A stretch of DNA of 64,000 bases from JAFNAG01 sp963721405 (GCA_963721405.1 CAVRJA010000014.1:248001-312000); one strand, 5' to 3'. Counted from the first letter of the stretch, positions 51,107 through 60,678 are shown. The notes: a model not told the origin generated them from the sequence alone. Numbers and translations are program-made.

Positions 51107-53761
51107 ATGAGTAACGTGCGCAGATCATCTTTATGCTTATCGCTGTTGATCGCCGTCGCCATTTCCGGCGCTCTCGCCTTCGCGCAGACGCCGCCTTCGC
51201 CGGAGCAGTTTTTCGGCCACGCGGTCGGGGCGGAGAAAAAACTCGTTCGCTGGGATAAGCAGCTCGAGTACTTTCAGTTGGTCGCCAAGGGTTCCGACCG
51301 GGTGCTCTTCCAGGAGGTCGGGAAAACGACGAACAACAACCCCTTCGTACTTGTGGTGATCTCGTCCCCTGCCAACCTGAAGAACATCGAGCGGTACAAA
51401 CAGATCAATCGCCGGTTGTTTGACCCGCGGACGATTGCCTCCGACAAGGAAGCCCATGACCTGATTCAGGAGGCAAGGATTTTTGTGCTGACCACATGCA
51501 GCATTCACGCCACGGAAATCGGCGCCAACCAGATGACGCCTGAGGCCGTGTACCGCCTGGCCACGGAGAAGACCCCGGAAATCCAGTCGATCCTGGACAA
51601 CGTCGTTTTTCTGCTGGTGCCCAGCCTCAATCCGGACGGTCAGATCATGGTGACCGATTGGTACAACAAGAACCTCGGTACGCCTTATGAAAACGCCCCC
51701 ATGCCCTGGCTCTATCACACTTATGTCGGGCACGACAACAATCGCGACGCCTACATGTTTACTCAGAAGGAATCCCAGCTCATCGGCAAAGTGCTTTACC
51801 GGGACTGGCTGCCCGAGGTCTGGCTGGATCAGCATCAGATGGGAGGCTCCGGCGCCCGCATCTTTGTCATGCCCGCCATGGACCCGATCAATCCGAACGT
51901 CGACCCGCTCATCTATCGAAACACCGGCCTGCTGGGTTTTGCCCAGGGAGCGGCGCTCGAGAGAGCCGGCAAGGAGGGGATCGTCTACGGCGAAAGCTAC
52001 ACATATTGGTGGGAAGGGGCCATGGCATGGGCCGGATGGTGGCACAACATGCTGGGCTTGCTGACCGAGGTAGCCTCCGTCAACGTGGCGACGTCGGTCG
52101 AACAGATGAGGGCGACCCCGGGACAACCTCCCGCAGCCCAGGGAGGAGGCGGGCGTGGCGGTGGCGGCGGTGGACGGGGCGGCCAGGGGGCCGGTGGAAT
52201 TCTTCCCGCGCCCAACGATGTGCAGTTCCGGTCAAATTATCCCCGCCCGTGGCTGGGAGGACGTTGGACGCTGCGCGACATCGTGGATTACGATGAGATC
52301 GCCGCCATCGGGCTCCTGCAGACGGCGGCCGATCTTCGCGTACAGCTCCTCGAGGGGCTATATGCGGTCGGCAAGCGGCAAATCGAATTGGGAAAACAGG
52401 GCGATCCTTATGCCGTGATCGTGCCGCGCGACCAGGCAGATCGCCCGACCGTAGTGAAGTTGCTGCAGACTCTGGCCCTGGGTGGTGTTGAGGTGCATCA
52501 GGCGCAGGCGGCGTTCACAGCCGACAACGTTACCTATCCTGCGGGCACGTATGTGATTCTCATGGCACAGCCATTCCGTGCCTATGCCAAGGATATGCTC
52601 GAACCCCAGGTCTATCCCAGGATCTCGCCGGCGCCCGGGCAGCCGCCGCGCGCGCCCTATGATGTCGCCGGGTGGTCCCTCGGCATGCAGATGGGCGTGG
52701 ACACCACATTTGTCCGAAGAGCATTCAATGCCGATCTGAAGAAGCTCGATTCCATCGATCTGCCGGCCGGCAACCTTGCCGGCCAGGGTTCGACATACAT
52801 TTTCAGTCACGAGCCGAACAACAGCCTCGTGGCGGTGAACCGCCTGCTCAAAGGCGGATACGATATATCCTGGCTTACCGCCCCTGCGACCATCGGCGGA
52901 AGGAGCTACCCGGCAGGAACCATCGTAGTTCGCGGAGGCAAGGAATTATCCGCCGCGATGGCAGGCCTGACCAAGTCGCTGGGAATCGACGCAGCCGCGG
53001 CCGAAGTGCCTGCCGGCATGCCGGCCATGCGCATTCGCAGCCCGCGTACCGCGCTTTTTCAGCCTTGGGGCGGCAGCATGGACGAAGGCTGGACGCGCTG
53101 GCTCCTGGAGCAGAACGACTTTCCCTTTACTACCATCCACCCCGAGGACCTGCGCGTGGGGAACCCGTCGGAAAAGTTTGACCTCATTATCTTTCCCGAC
53201 ATGAATGCCCGCCAGATCGTCAGTGGCCAGACCGGCCGGAACGTGCTCGAGCAGTACCGCGGAGGGATCGAGGAGGCGGGATTGAAGAAGCTCCGCGCCT
53301 TCATCGAAAACGGCGGCAGCATCATTACCATCGGCCAGAGCACCGCCCTGCCGCTCGACAAGTTCGCTGCGCCATACCGGGATGGCCTGCAGGGGGTCAG
53401 GCGGGAGGACTTTTTCTGTCCCGGGTCGATCCTGCATGTCCTGGTGGATACCTCCCACCCGATCGGCTACGGCATGAAGGAGGACACCAATTCTTATTTC
53501 GCCAACTCTATGGTTCTGGAGCCCTCGCCCTCATTTTCGACGATGAAGTCGGCAATTGTGGCCCGCTACCCGGGCGAAAGCCTCCTCAAGAGCGGATGGC
53601 TGCAGGGCGACACCTATCTGTACAACAAGACAGCGGTCGCCGAGGTGAAGCTCGGGAAGGGCCGGATGGTGCTCATGCCCTTGAAGGTGCAGCAGCGGGC
53701 CCAGCCCTACGCCACCTTTAAATTGTTATTTAACGCAATCCTCACATCCGCCGTCGACTAG
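51107..53761 (+). CDS. Exported M14-family zinc carboxypeptidase
   Basis: The 884-residue protein has a signal peptide (about residues 1-26). The peptidase_M14 domain follows: the zinc motif HxxE (His134-Ala-Thr-Glu137, in CSIHATEIGANQM), a SLNPDGQ strand, DNNRD and the third metal His in VWLDQHQMGG. A Gly-rich low-complexity linker (about 345-365, many Gly-Gly-Arg) separates it from a large C-terminal part that contains segments like a class I glutamine-amidotransferase-like fold (IIFPDMNARQIVSG, GSIITIGQSTALPLD). Such long M14 proteins are typical of Acidobacteriota and Bacteroidota. GGAGG lies before the ATG. Confidence 0.88.
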   Translation: MSNVRRSSLCLSLLIAVAISGALAFAQTPPSPEQFFGHAVGAEKKLVRWDKQLEYFQLVAKGSDRVLFQEVGKTTNNNPFVLVVISSPANLKNIERYKQINRRLFDPRTIASDKEAHDLIQEARIFVLTTCSIHATEIGANQMTPEAVYRLATEKTPEIQSILDNVVFLLVPSLNPDGQIMVTDWYNKNLGTPYENAPMPWLYHTYVGHDNNRDAYMFTQKESQLIGKVLYRDWLPEVWLDQHQMGGSGARIFVMPAMDPINPNVDPLIYRNTGLLGFAQGAALERAGKEGIVYGESYTYWWEGAMAWAGWWHNMLGLLTEVASVNVATSVEQMRATPGQPPAAQGGGGRGGGGGGRGGQGAGGILPAPNDVQFRSNYPRPWLGGRWTLRDIVDYDEIAAIGLLQTAADLRVQLLEGLYAVGKRQIELGKQGDPYAVIVPRDQADRPTVVKLLQTLALGGVEVHQAQAAFTADNVTYPAGTYVILMAQPFRAYAKDMLEPQVYPRISPAPGQPPRAPYDVAGWSLGMQMGVDTTFVRRAFNADLKKLDSIDLPAGNLAGQGSTYIFSHEPNNSLVAVNRLLKGGYDISWLTAPATIGGRSYPAGTIVVRGGKELSAAMAGLTKSLGIDAAAAEVPAGMPAMRIRSPRTALFQPWGGSMDEGWTRWLLEQNDFPFTTIHPEDLRVGNPSEKFDLIIFPDMNARQIVSGQTGRNVLEQYRGGIEEAGLKKLRAFIENGGSIITIGQSTALPLDKFAAPYRDGLQGVRREDFFCPGSILHVLVDTSHPIGYGMKEDTNSYFANSMVLEPSPSFSTMKSAIVARYPGESLLKSGWLQGDTYLYNKTAVAEVKLGKGRMVLMPLKVQQRAQPYATFKLLFNAILTSAVD

Positions 53762-53780
53762 CGGCTCTCGTGATCCGAAT

Positions 53781-53919
53781 CTGTGATTCAGACAGTAACG
53801 AGCCCCGAAGGGGCGGAACAAGAAAGCCTAGGGCGTGAGCCCTGGGCTTTCCTGTTGGACCCTTTCAGGGTCCACATGGACTCCCTCATGATCGCCTTTC
53901 GTCGCGGTGTGAATCACAG
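53781..53919. repeat. Family G palindromic element
   Basis: Ends CTGTGATTCA (53781-53790) and TGAATCACAG (53910-53919) are perfect inverted repeats. Inside are hairpins GCCCCGAAGGGGC (53802-53814), AAGCCTAGGGC-gtga-GCCCTGGGCTT (53824-53850) and GGACCCTTTCAGGGTCC (53857-53873). The hairpins follow the M14 gene and could also serve as its terminator. The stretch 53920-54109 is otherwise empty. Confidence 0.7.
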
Positions 53920-54109
53920 GGTCCGAATTTCGTAGTTTGACTTTTTTCCTCGGCCGGTGTGAAATAGGGGACGTATACGCTGTCTACATCCCTTACCGAT
54001 TTCTTTGGTCTGAGAACAAAGCCGACGGAGGCAGTTCGGCCCATTCCGGCGACGATACCATAAGATTGCAGTACCGCACGGGTATCCCGCCGGGCATTGC
54101 GGAGGCACG

Positions 54110-54655
54110 ATGAAGCAATTGCATGTATTTCTTCTTTTGTTTGTCGTATCCCTTGCGTTGTTCATGTCTGCATGTTCCAGCAAACCGACGGCAATGATCC
54201 AGAGGACCGAGGAGGCACGGCAGGAAGCGGTCAACGAGCACGCGGATCAGTTCGCACCGGAGGACTGGGGTGCGGCGGAGCAATCCTGGCAGGATGCCTC
54301 TACCCAGATCGACGCGGGAAAATACGGGCAGGCCAGCACGCTGCTGCTAAAGGCACAAACCCGGTTCCAGAAGGCCCGGGACATCGCCAAGGGAAAGCGG
54401 GAGCAAGCGATCCAGAAAATCACAGCAGACCAGACGGGGGCGACCGCCCGACTCGAAGCCCTGAAAAAGGATCCCGGATTCAACAAGCTGCCTGCGGCCC
54501 GCAAAAAGGCCCTTGAAGATCGGGTCAAGGAGATTGAGGACAGCATCGCCAAGGTCGGCGAACTCCTCAAGAACTCACAGTACAGCGAGGCGCAGCTCCT
54601 GGCCGGCAAGGCGTTCCGGGACGCCTGGGAAGCCCAGCAGGAAGTCTTAAAGTAG
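54110..54655 (+). CDS. DUF4398-like helical lipoprotein 1
   Basis: The 181-residue protein has a lipoprotein signal with lipobox MSAC (residues about 18-21) and an all-helical mature part: helices with repeating Ala/Glu/Gln near FAPEDWGAAEQSWQDASTQI, a TRFQKARDIAKGKREQ coiled-coil segment, and a C-terminal YSEAQLLAGKAFRDAWEAQQE. The pattern W..A...W..A...i..g.Y..A...L..A is that of DUF4398 envelope proteins. It is a paralogue of the next gene. GGAGGCAC precedes the ATG. The function of this family is unknown. Confidence 0.78.
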   Translation: MKQLHVFLLLFVVSLALFMSACSSKPTAMIQRTEEARQEAVNEHADQFAPEDWGAAEQSWQDASTQIDAGKYGQASTLLLKAQTRFQKARDIAKGKREQAIQKITADQTGATARLEALKKDPGFNKLPAARKKALEDRVKEIEDSIAKVGELLKNSQYSEAQLLAGKAFRDAWEAQQEVLK

Positions 54656-54995
54656 CCAAACACCGAAGACACGACGCGGTCACACGGGTGCATCGGTTTC
54701 GGAGCATCCTTGTGATCTGAAGGTCACTCAAGATGGAAAATTGCAGTTCAGTTGCCACATTGAAAACTACGGAAAGGGATGTGCGGGAGTCGGCGGCAGG
54801 ACATGTGTACCGGCCTGCCTCTCCCAGCGTCCCCCAGAATGCGTGGGCGTAGTTGGCGGATGGCGAACCGGGGGCGGTTTCTGACGTTTTGCACGACTAC
54901 AGGAGGCAAGACGGCCGACGCCGCTCTATCCTACAACGCGTGAAACGATCACCGCGACGTTTCTCCTGACTATGGAGGGAGCGCAGAGGCAGACC
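54656..54995. other. Gap between the two DUF4398-like genes
   Basis: 340 bp with no supported gene, repeat or terminator. Unlike most gaps of this size in the window it carries none of the repeat families. Confidence 0.4.
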
Positions 54996-55550
54996 ATGAA
55001 CAACCCACTTCGTGTTTTGAAAATTACCGCCGTTTGCATTTTCCTCGTCTTCTCGTTCTACGGCTGTGCTTCGCGGCCGGACGAGCAGCTCAAGCTCGCA
55101 ACGGATGCAATGAACCAGGCCATCGACCTGCGCGCCGAGCAGTATGTGCCCGGCGACTGGAAAGGGGCTAAGGAGCTTTGGGATCAGGCACAGGATCAAT
55201 TATCCAAACAGCAATATGCGGCGGCTACCGAGTCTCTCCTCCGGGCCAAAGCCAGGTTCTTGAAGGTCGTGGACGCCGCGAAAATGGAACGGGAAACGAT
55301 CCATAAGCAGGTCACCGACATTCAGTCGAATATCCAGGGCCGATACGCCACCTTCAAGAGCATGAAGGTGCCGCCGGCGGCGAAGAAAGACTATCAGGCC
55401 GCCTTGACGGATATCGAGAAGCGGATCGGGACGATCACTTCCCTGATGGATCAGGGAGGCTTTATCGAAGCCAAGGCCGCCGCCCTGGGAACCTTGCAGG
55501 CCATCGAATACAACGAGAAGAAGCTCCAGGGCGGAGCGATAGCCCGCTGA
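54996..55550 (+). CDS. DUF4398-like helical lipoprotein 2
   Basis: The 184-residue lipoprotein has the lipobox FYGC (about residue 24) and the same helix pattern as its neighbour: YVPGDWKGAKELWDQAQDQL, YAAATESLLRAKARFLKV, then a middle coiled-coil and a C-terminal FIEAKAAALGTLQAIEYNE. The two share the W-x(10)-Q pairs but little exact identity, so the duplication is old. ATG 54996 with GAGG 9 bases before it is preferred; an ATG eight codons upstream is in frame. A family E hairpin starts three bases after the stop. Confidence 0.76.
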   Translation: MNNPLRVLKITAVCIFLVFSFYGCASRPDEQLKLATDAMNQAIDLRAEQYVPGDWKGAKELWDQAQDQLSKQQYAAATESLLRAKARFLKVVDAAKMERETIHKQVTDIQSNIQGRYATFKSMKVPPAAKKDYQAALTDIEKRIGTITSLMDQGGFIEAKAAALGTLQAIEYNEKKLQGGAIAR

Positions 55551-55553
55551 TGC

Positions 55554-55620
55554 ATGGGTGCTGGGTGTTAGGTGTCGGGTGTCAGGACTCAGCAGCCAAA
55601 ACCCAACACCCAGCACCCAT
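55554..55620. repeat. Family E hairpin made of GGTGTYR heptamers
   Basis: A perfect 16-bp stem: ATGGGTGCTGGGTGTT at 55554-55569 with its complement at 55605-55620, around a 35-base loop that continues the heptamer phase (GGTGTCG, GGTGTCA). It fills the 73-bp space between convergent genes and may act as a bidirectional terminator. Confidence 0.75.
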
Positions 55621-55623
55621 AAC

Positions 55624-57414
55624 CTAGATCAGCACGGGAACGAGCAGGCAGGTGCAGTGGATCAGGATCGGCGGCAGAAGACTGCCGGAGCGTTCGCGCG
55701 CCATTCCGCAGCACAGCCCGAAAAGGATCGTGGCCAGACCGGCTGCAATGCCTGCCGGCGCCGACTCGGCCCTGAACGGCGCGAGGGCCCAAAAGGCGTA
55801 GGCGATGCTGGAGATTGCCACAGGAAAGGACAGGAACCAGCGTCCGCCGGCCTTCTGCGTTGAGTGGGCCTGAGCAAGAATCCCGTGCACCACACCCCGG
55901 AAGAGCAGTTCCGCCGATACCGCCAGACCCAGCACGGCGAAAAGGCTGCCGGCAGTTCCGAGTCCGAACAGCGCCGGACCCGGGGACAGCGCCCCGGGAA
56001 ACCACGCGCCACCGGCAAGGCCGGCGACCGCCGCGGCCGGGAAAAAATACAGCCATTCATGTCCTGCAGGCGGGCGCAGCCCGTATTCCGGCAGCCTCCG
56101 CCAGCAGAATAGCAGCAGGCCCAGACTCAGGCTTCCCAGGATGGCGGCGAAGATCCCGGCCCTCTGCGAGAACACATCCGCGAGCGCCGGGAATGGCCGG
56201 CGGAGGAAACCGTGCAGCGCGATGACGGTCACCGCTGCCACCAGCACGGTCAGACTGGCGCCCGCCGCCCGGGTTATGCTGAACGCAGCGCCCACGCGTG
56301 TCGGCTTCCGGTACGCGGTACTGCATATTTCCACGATCTGCTGGGCCGTCAGACCTGTACCGGAGGCGCGTGGCGAACCGCCGATCTGTTCCGAGCCTCC
56401 CCAGCGGTTTCCGGAGCGTGGACCTCCCGCGTTCGGGTCCATTGCATTCAGCCGCTCGTAGATCGCCTCCAGGCTCACCGGGAGGAAATGGTTCACACGC
56501 CTGAGGGTGTAGGCGGAGCCGTTCTTCTGCAGCACGATGATCCCGATCCGTTCGCCGTGCAACCGGCGCAGGTGCTGCTCCACCTCGTATATGCCCGCCT
56601 CGGACCGGCATGCGATCGCCAGCCAGTGATCGGAGATCGTGGCCCGCGCCAGTTCCTGAATCTCCAGCGTCTTTTCGAAGTCGATTGACGAATACACAAG
56701 CTTGTCGATCTCGCGAAGCACGCCCAGGGTATAGACGAGAAAGTCGATGTCCTGCCAGCGTCCCTCACGTTTGAGCTCTACCTCCCGGGCACGCAGCTGC
56801 TCGAGCTGTGAATAGGTATCGAGGTAGAGCTTGGGAGGGAATCCGACCAAATCCTGCAATTCCAACCCATGCGCGTCGATTGTGCCCTGCAGACGCACCA
56901 GCGGCATGACCGTGCGCCGGATCATCGGATTCTCGTCGTTCAGGCGGATGTGGTTGAGGAGAACCCAGATCGCGAACACGGTGTCGAGGTCCGGCTCATT
57001 GGCGTAGATCGTCCAGTCGCGCTTGCGCAGGTCAAGGCCCATGCGCACCAGCACCATGGCCTGCTCGCAGGTGGCCAGCGTAAAAGGCCGGACGCAGGCT
57101 TCATGGTGGTCCAGGTTGAATACCTGCCTCTCGCTGTCGAGGAACGGTTCGCCCTGCGCGGCGCCATCCAGGAAGATCGATCCCGGGGGAGACTTGCGCG
57201 CGGCCCCGGCATTGATGGTAAACTCCCGCTCCACACGCACCACCAGCGTAGGGGCCTCAACGCACACCAGCGCCCGACCTTTTTCCTGGTCCCTCAGGGC
57301 ATACCGTTCAGGAAGCCCGCCCGTTCGCTCACTTTGAACGCCGGGCACGAGCCGCAGATCCCGCTCGCTCTTTCCCGATCGCGCAGCCTCTTTGCCGGCA
57401 CGGTGCTTGTCCAT
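55624..57414 (-). CDS. Uncharacterised protein: DHH-like N-terminal part plus CPBP-like membrane domain
   Basis: The 596-residue protein has a soluble part (about residues 1-380) with FNLDHHEACVRPFT and NEPDLDTVFAIWVLLNH, resembling the DHH and D-x-D metal motifs of DHH phosphoesterases. Then come about eight membrane helices (about 385-596) laid out like CPBP/Abi intramembrane proteases. In the latter, motif 1 (EExxxR) is AELLFRG, keeping one Glu and the Arg, and motif 2 (FxxxH) appears lost (YAFWALA), so proteolytic activity is doubtful. Both assignments are from motifs only. The start ATG 57414 has no strong ribosome site. Confidence 0.5.
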   Translation of the reverse strand: MDKHRAGKEAARSGKSERDLRLVPGVQSERTGGLPERYALRDQEKGRALVCVEAPTLVVRVEREFTINAGAARKSPPGSIFLDGAAQGEPFLDSERQVFNLDHHEACVRPFTLATCEQAMVLVRMGLDLRKRDWTIYANEPDLDTVFAIWVLLNHIRLNDENPMIRRTVMPLVRLQGTIDAHGLELQDLVGFPPKLYLDTYSQLEQLRAREVELKREGRWQDIDFLVYTLGVLREIDKLVYSSIDFEKTLEIQELARATISDHWLAIACRSEAGIYEVEQHLRRLHGERIGIIVLQKNGSAYTLRRVNHFLPVSLEAIYERLNAMDPNAGGPRSGNRWGGSEQIGGSPRASGTGLTAQQIVEICSTAYRKPTRVGAAFSITRAAGASLTVLVAAVTVIALHGFLRRPFPALADVFSQRAGIFAAILGSLSLGLLLFCWRRLPEYGLRPPAGHEWLYFFPAAAVAGLAGGAWFPGALSPGPALFGLGTAGSLFAVLGLAVSAELLFRGVVHGILAQAHSTQKAGGRWFLSFPVAISSIAYAFWALAPFRAESAPAGIAAGLATILFGLCCGMARERSGSLLPPILIHCTCLLVPVLI

Positions 57415-57608
57415 GATGTGATTTTAGCAAGGGAACGCCGCAAAGCATCTGAAATCTGCCCCCGCGCCCGGCGCAACATCCAATTTCGTACACCCGGGGT
57501 GCACGCCGCCGCACCTGCAATGGCCGGGTTCCCGAAGCCCCCGCAAGCAGGCAAAGGCGCTGCCGGCGGCTTCCGGAGGCCGAGTCCTTCTGTGTTCACA
57601 AGCAGGGT

Positions 57609-57801
57609 TAACCCGAATTATTCATAAAGAAGACCAAGAAAACTCTCTTAGGTCAGATTGAACAATAATTAAGAGTGCATTGAACTCATTGATGATTTCG
57701 ACATGTCGTCAATCAGGCCGCGTAGCCGCGATCCGATTTTAGCCCGGCCTAGATTCAGACGGCCGCTACGCGGCTCTGTTGTTCATGAATCATCCGGGTT
57801 A
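57609..57801. repeat. Family D-related element, copy 3 (short interior)
   Basis: TAACCCGAATTATTCAT at 57609-57625 and ATGAATCATCCGGGTTA at 57785-57801 form inverted ends (15 of 17 paired) like those of the D elements. The 159-bp interior differs, though it keeps the GCCGCGTAG / CTACGCGGC hairpin. The space 57415-57608 has no recognised feature. Confidence 0.75.
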
Positions 57802-57847
57802 GATCTTCCGGACATGCGTAAGCCGGGTCAGGTCTGCCGCCGGGCGC

Positions 57848-58513
57848 CTACTGTTTCACGATCCAGCCGTCCGACATTTCGACGATGCGTGAGCCGTAGC
57901 CCGCATTTCTTTCCGAGTGTGTCACCTGGACGATCGTCGTCCCCTCGTCGTTGAGCCTCTTGAACAGATCCATGATTTCCTTGCCCTGGCTCGTGTGCAG
58001 GTTGCCGGTCGGTTCGTCGGCAAGGATCACCTTGGGGCTCGCGATCACGGCGCGCGCCACCGCCACAAGCTGCTGCTGGCCGCCGGACAACTGGGTCGGA
58101 TACAGGTCCTTTTTCCCAACGATCTGAAACCGATCCAACGAGTCGCAGACCAGACTTTCGCGGTCCTTCCTGGCCAGGTTCCGGTAGGAAAGGGGCAGAT
58201 CGAGATTCTCGTAAACAGTCAGATTGTCCAACAGATGGTAGCTCTGGAACACGAATCCGACGTTCCGCTTCTGCAGTTCGGCGCGGTCTTTCTGTTTGAG
58301 CCGGTGAACCGGGACTTCGTTGAAAAAATACTCCCCGTTCCACGCGCTGTCGTACATCCCAAGAATGTGCAGCAGAGTAGACTTGCCGGCGCCGGAGGGA
58401 CCCATGATGGAAATGAACTCGCCCTCTTTGACCTCCAGGTCGATGCGGCGAAGCACCCAAGTCTTGGTGATCCCGTGCTCGAAATACTTTTCGACGCTTT
58501 GAAGTTTGATCAT
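57848..58513 (-). CDS. ABC transporter ATP-binding protein, LolD/MacB/FtsE type, orphan
   Basis: The 221-residue ATPase has Walker A GPSGAGKST, Q-loop FVFQSYHLL, signature LSGGQQQ, Walker B VILADEPTGNLHT (the LADEPTGNLD form of the LolD/MacB/FtsE group, with Leu-His for Leu-Asp) and switch His in VTHSERNA. Members serve permeases with an extracytoplasmic MacB-type domain. No permease gene is adjacent, so it must work with a partner encoded elsewhere. GGAGTG precedes the ATG at 58511-58513. Confidence 0.87.
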   Translation of the reverse strand: MIKLQSVEKYFEHGITKTWVLRRIDLEVKEGEFISIMGPSGAGKSTLLHILGMYDSAWNGEYFFNEVPVHRLKQKDRAELQKRNVGFVFQSYHLLDNLTVYENLDLPLSYRNLARKDRESLVCDSLDRFQIVGKKDLYPTQLSGGQQQLVAVARAVIASPKVILADEPTGNLHTSQGKEIMDLFKRLNDEGTTIVQVTHSERNAGYGSRIVEMSDGWIVKQ

Positions 58514-58587
58514 TGCAGAGCACTCCAGACAAGGGAAGCAGTGTATCATTTCGCAATGCATCGCGACAACGTTAGCGACGGAAGCGA

Positions 58588-58753
58588 GGAGTCAGGAGTC
58601 AGGAGCCAGGAGTCAGGAGTCAGAACTCAGGAGCCAAGACGGAAGCCAGTCCGAATCCTTCGAGGGCAGATGTTATGTGCGCGGAAATCACGCCATGCCC
58701 CCGGCCTGCTTTTCATTCTGACTCCTGACTCCTGACTCCTGACTTCCGACTCC
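58588..58753. repeat. Family B element 3
   Basis: GGAGTCA/GGAGCCA heptamers in phase at 58588-58622 (with two looser units after) face TGACTCC/TGACTTC units at 58719-58753. The junction GGAGTCAGAATG, seen in the other B elements, is present in complement at the right array (CATTCTGACTCC). The core is only about 80 bp. It lies in the divergent promoter space between the ABC ATPase and the RNase gene. Confidence 0.82.
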
Positions 58754-58832
58754 TTTCCCCGTTGACAACATGCGGTGAATCCCACAGACTCAACTTTGCC
58801 CGCATCACGAACTCAGTTGCGAAAGGGAACGA

Positions 58833-60230
58833 ATGGCGCACCTCCAATTCCTGGGCGGATCCGGTACCGTAACCGGCTCCAAGTTCCTCGTCGACACCGG
58901 CAAAACACGATTTCTGATTGACTGCGGCATGTTTCAGGGGAGCAAAAAACTGCGCCTGCGCAACTGGGATGCACTTCCGGTCAAACCCGGCTCGCTCCAA
59001 GACCTGTTTCTGACTCACGCGCACATCGACCACATCGGCATGCTGCCCGTTTTTGTGCGCGACGGATACCGGGGGCCGGTCTGGAGCACACAAGTAACGG
59101 CCGAGCTTTCCGCGATCAACCTGGCCGACGCCGCCCACCTTCAGGAAGAAGACGCACGCTTTGCCAACAAACAGGGATTCTCCAAGCACAAACCGGCGCT
59201 GCCGCTTTATACGCTGCAGGATGTCGAGCGGTCCCTGCAGCATCTGCGCTCCCTGGAATACGGGAAGCCGGTCGACCTCGAAGGCGGCTCGCGGGTGGTG
59301 TTTCACGATGCCGGACACGTCCTCGGGTCGGCGATGGTGGAAGCGCAACTGCCGGCGGGAAAAGGCCGTGGAGTCTCAGTCCTGTTTTCTGGGGACCTGG
59401 GACGCCGCCACGCGCTTATAGACACGGATCCATATGCGATCCAACAGGCCGACTACCTTCTCGTGGAATCCACGTACGGCGACCGGCGGCATCCCGATGA
59501 GCATGGGGCAGATGAGTTGGCCGGGATCATCAACGAAACGGCGAAGCGCGGCGGATCCCTTGTGGTACCCGCGTTCGCGTTGGGCAGAACACAGATCCTG
59601 CTGTATACGATCAGGGACCTGAAGGCCAAGGGGGTGATCCCGGATCTTCCGGTCTACGTCGACAGCCCGATGGCGATTTCGATCACCGAAGTCTATTGCC
59701 GGCACGTCGAATCACTCGACGCGGAGGCGCAGGCCGTCTATCGTGCGACGGGCGAGTGCCCCATGATGTTCCCGAATCTCCATTTCCTGCGCACGCCGGA
59801 GGAGTCGAAGGAGATCAACAACCTGCACTATCCGTGCATTATCGTCTCGGCGAGCGGCATGGCCACGGGCGGCAGGGTGCTGCATCACCTCAAATACCGG
59901 CTTCCCGATCCGCGCAATACGATCCTGTTCGTCGGTTTTCAGGCCTACGGCACCCGAGGACAGCTGCTCAAGGACGGGGCGAAAGAAATCAAGATCCACG
60001 GCGAGCAGGTTCCCGCCCGGGCGCAGATCCGCTCCATTGAATCGTTCTCGCGCCACGCCGATTCGCGCGAGATCCTGGCCTGGCTCGGCACCCTGCGCGT
60101 GCCGCCGAAACAGACTTGTGTGGTCCACGGGGAACCGGAATCAGCCGCGACGCTCGCCGCCGAGATTCGCAAAAAACTCGGGTGGAAAGTGCGGGTTCCC
60201 GATTATCTCGAAGTCATCGAGCTTAAGTAG
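58833..60230 (+). CDS. Metallo-beta-lactamase/beta-CASP ribonuclease
   Basis: The 465-residue protein has the MBL zinc motif THAHIDHIG (residues 61-69), further metal ligands in HDAGHVLGS and SGDLGRR, then the beta-CASP insert (about 190-390) with VESTYGDR, PAFALGRTQ, and the RNA-metabolising MBL motif SRHADSREIL plus VHGEPES near the end. This layout is that of bacterial YSH1/CPSF-like RNases (for example TTHA0252), which cut or degrade RNA. GAAAGGGAACG precedes the ATG. The stop TAG (60228-60230) is the first three bases of a family A element. Confidence 0.9.
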   Translation: MAHLQFLGGSGTVTGSKFLVDTGKTRFLIDCGMFQGSKKLRLRNWDALPVKPGSLQDLFLTHAHIDHIGMLPVFVRDGYRGPVWSTQVTAELSAINLADAAHLQEEDARFANKQGFSKHKPALPLYTLQDVERSLQHLRSLEYGKPVDLEGGSRVVFHDAGHVLGSAMVEAQLPAGKGRGVSVLFSGDLGRRHALIDTDPYAIQQADYLLVESTYGDRRHPDEHGADELAGIINETAKRGGSLVVPAFALGRTQILLYTIRDLKAKGVIPDLPVYVDSPMAISITEVYCRHVESLDAEAQAVYRATGECPMMFPNLHFLRTPEESKEINNLHYPCIIVSASGMATGGRVLHHLKYRLPDPRNTILFVGFQAYGTRGQLLKDGAKEIKIHGEQVPARAQIRSIESFSRHADSREILAWLGTLRVPPKQTCVVHGEPESAATLAAEIRKKLGWKVRVPDYLEVIELK

Positions 60231-60540
60231 TTTCTGTCGCGAAACTCGCATTCGGCCACAGGGCACAGCGCCCAGGAGGGGCGCCAGAGAGTAGCCGGGG
60301 GCAAGCGGCGCGCTTTTCAGCGACGCGCGGCCCCCGGTAGGAAGTTGCATTTAAACGAGCCCCGGCAGGGGCGAAAGGCTATGTGCGCCATAGGCTTCTG
60401 TCGCCCGGGGCCCTTCGCTGTGCAATGTCCCACCGGGGGCTGTGCGCTACGCGCTAGCCCCCGGCTACTCTCTGCGGCCCCTCCGGGGCCGAGATCTTGC
60501 GCGCCGATTGCGCTGCCATGGAGTTTCGCGACAGAAACTA
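60228..60540. repeat. Family A1 palindromic element, copy 2
   Basis: 313 bp from TAGTTTCTGTCGCGAAACTC (60228-60247) to the complementary end at 60521-60540. It is the inverted homologue of 625-942, with the same REP-like interior. The first three bases serve as stop codon of the RNase gene. No TSD longer than TA can be seen. Confidence 0.86.
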
Positions 60541-60678
60541 AGTAGCAGGGGATCACCTGCACGAGTGGTGAAACCGTGTACCAACCGGGCGCAACACACG
60601 GTACAATTGCGCGTATTTTGCGTGCGTTTCGGTTCATACTTTAACCGGCAATCTGCCAATAACTGAAGAACGTGTCCG

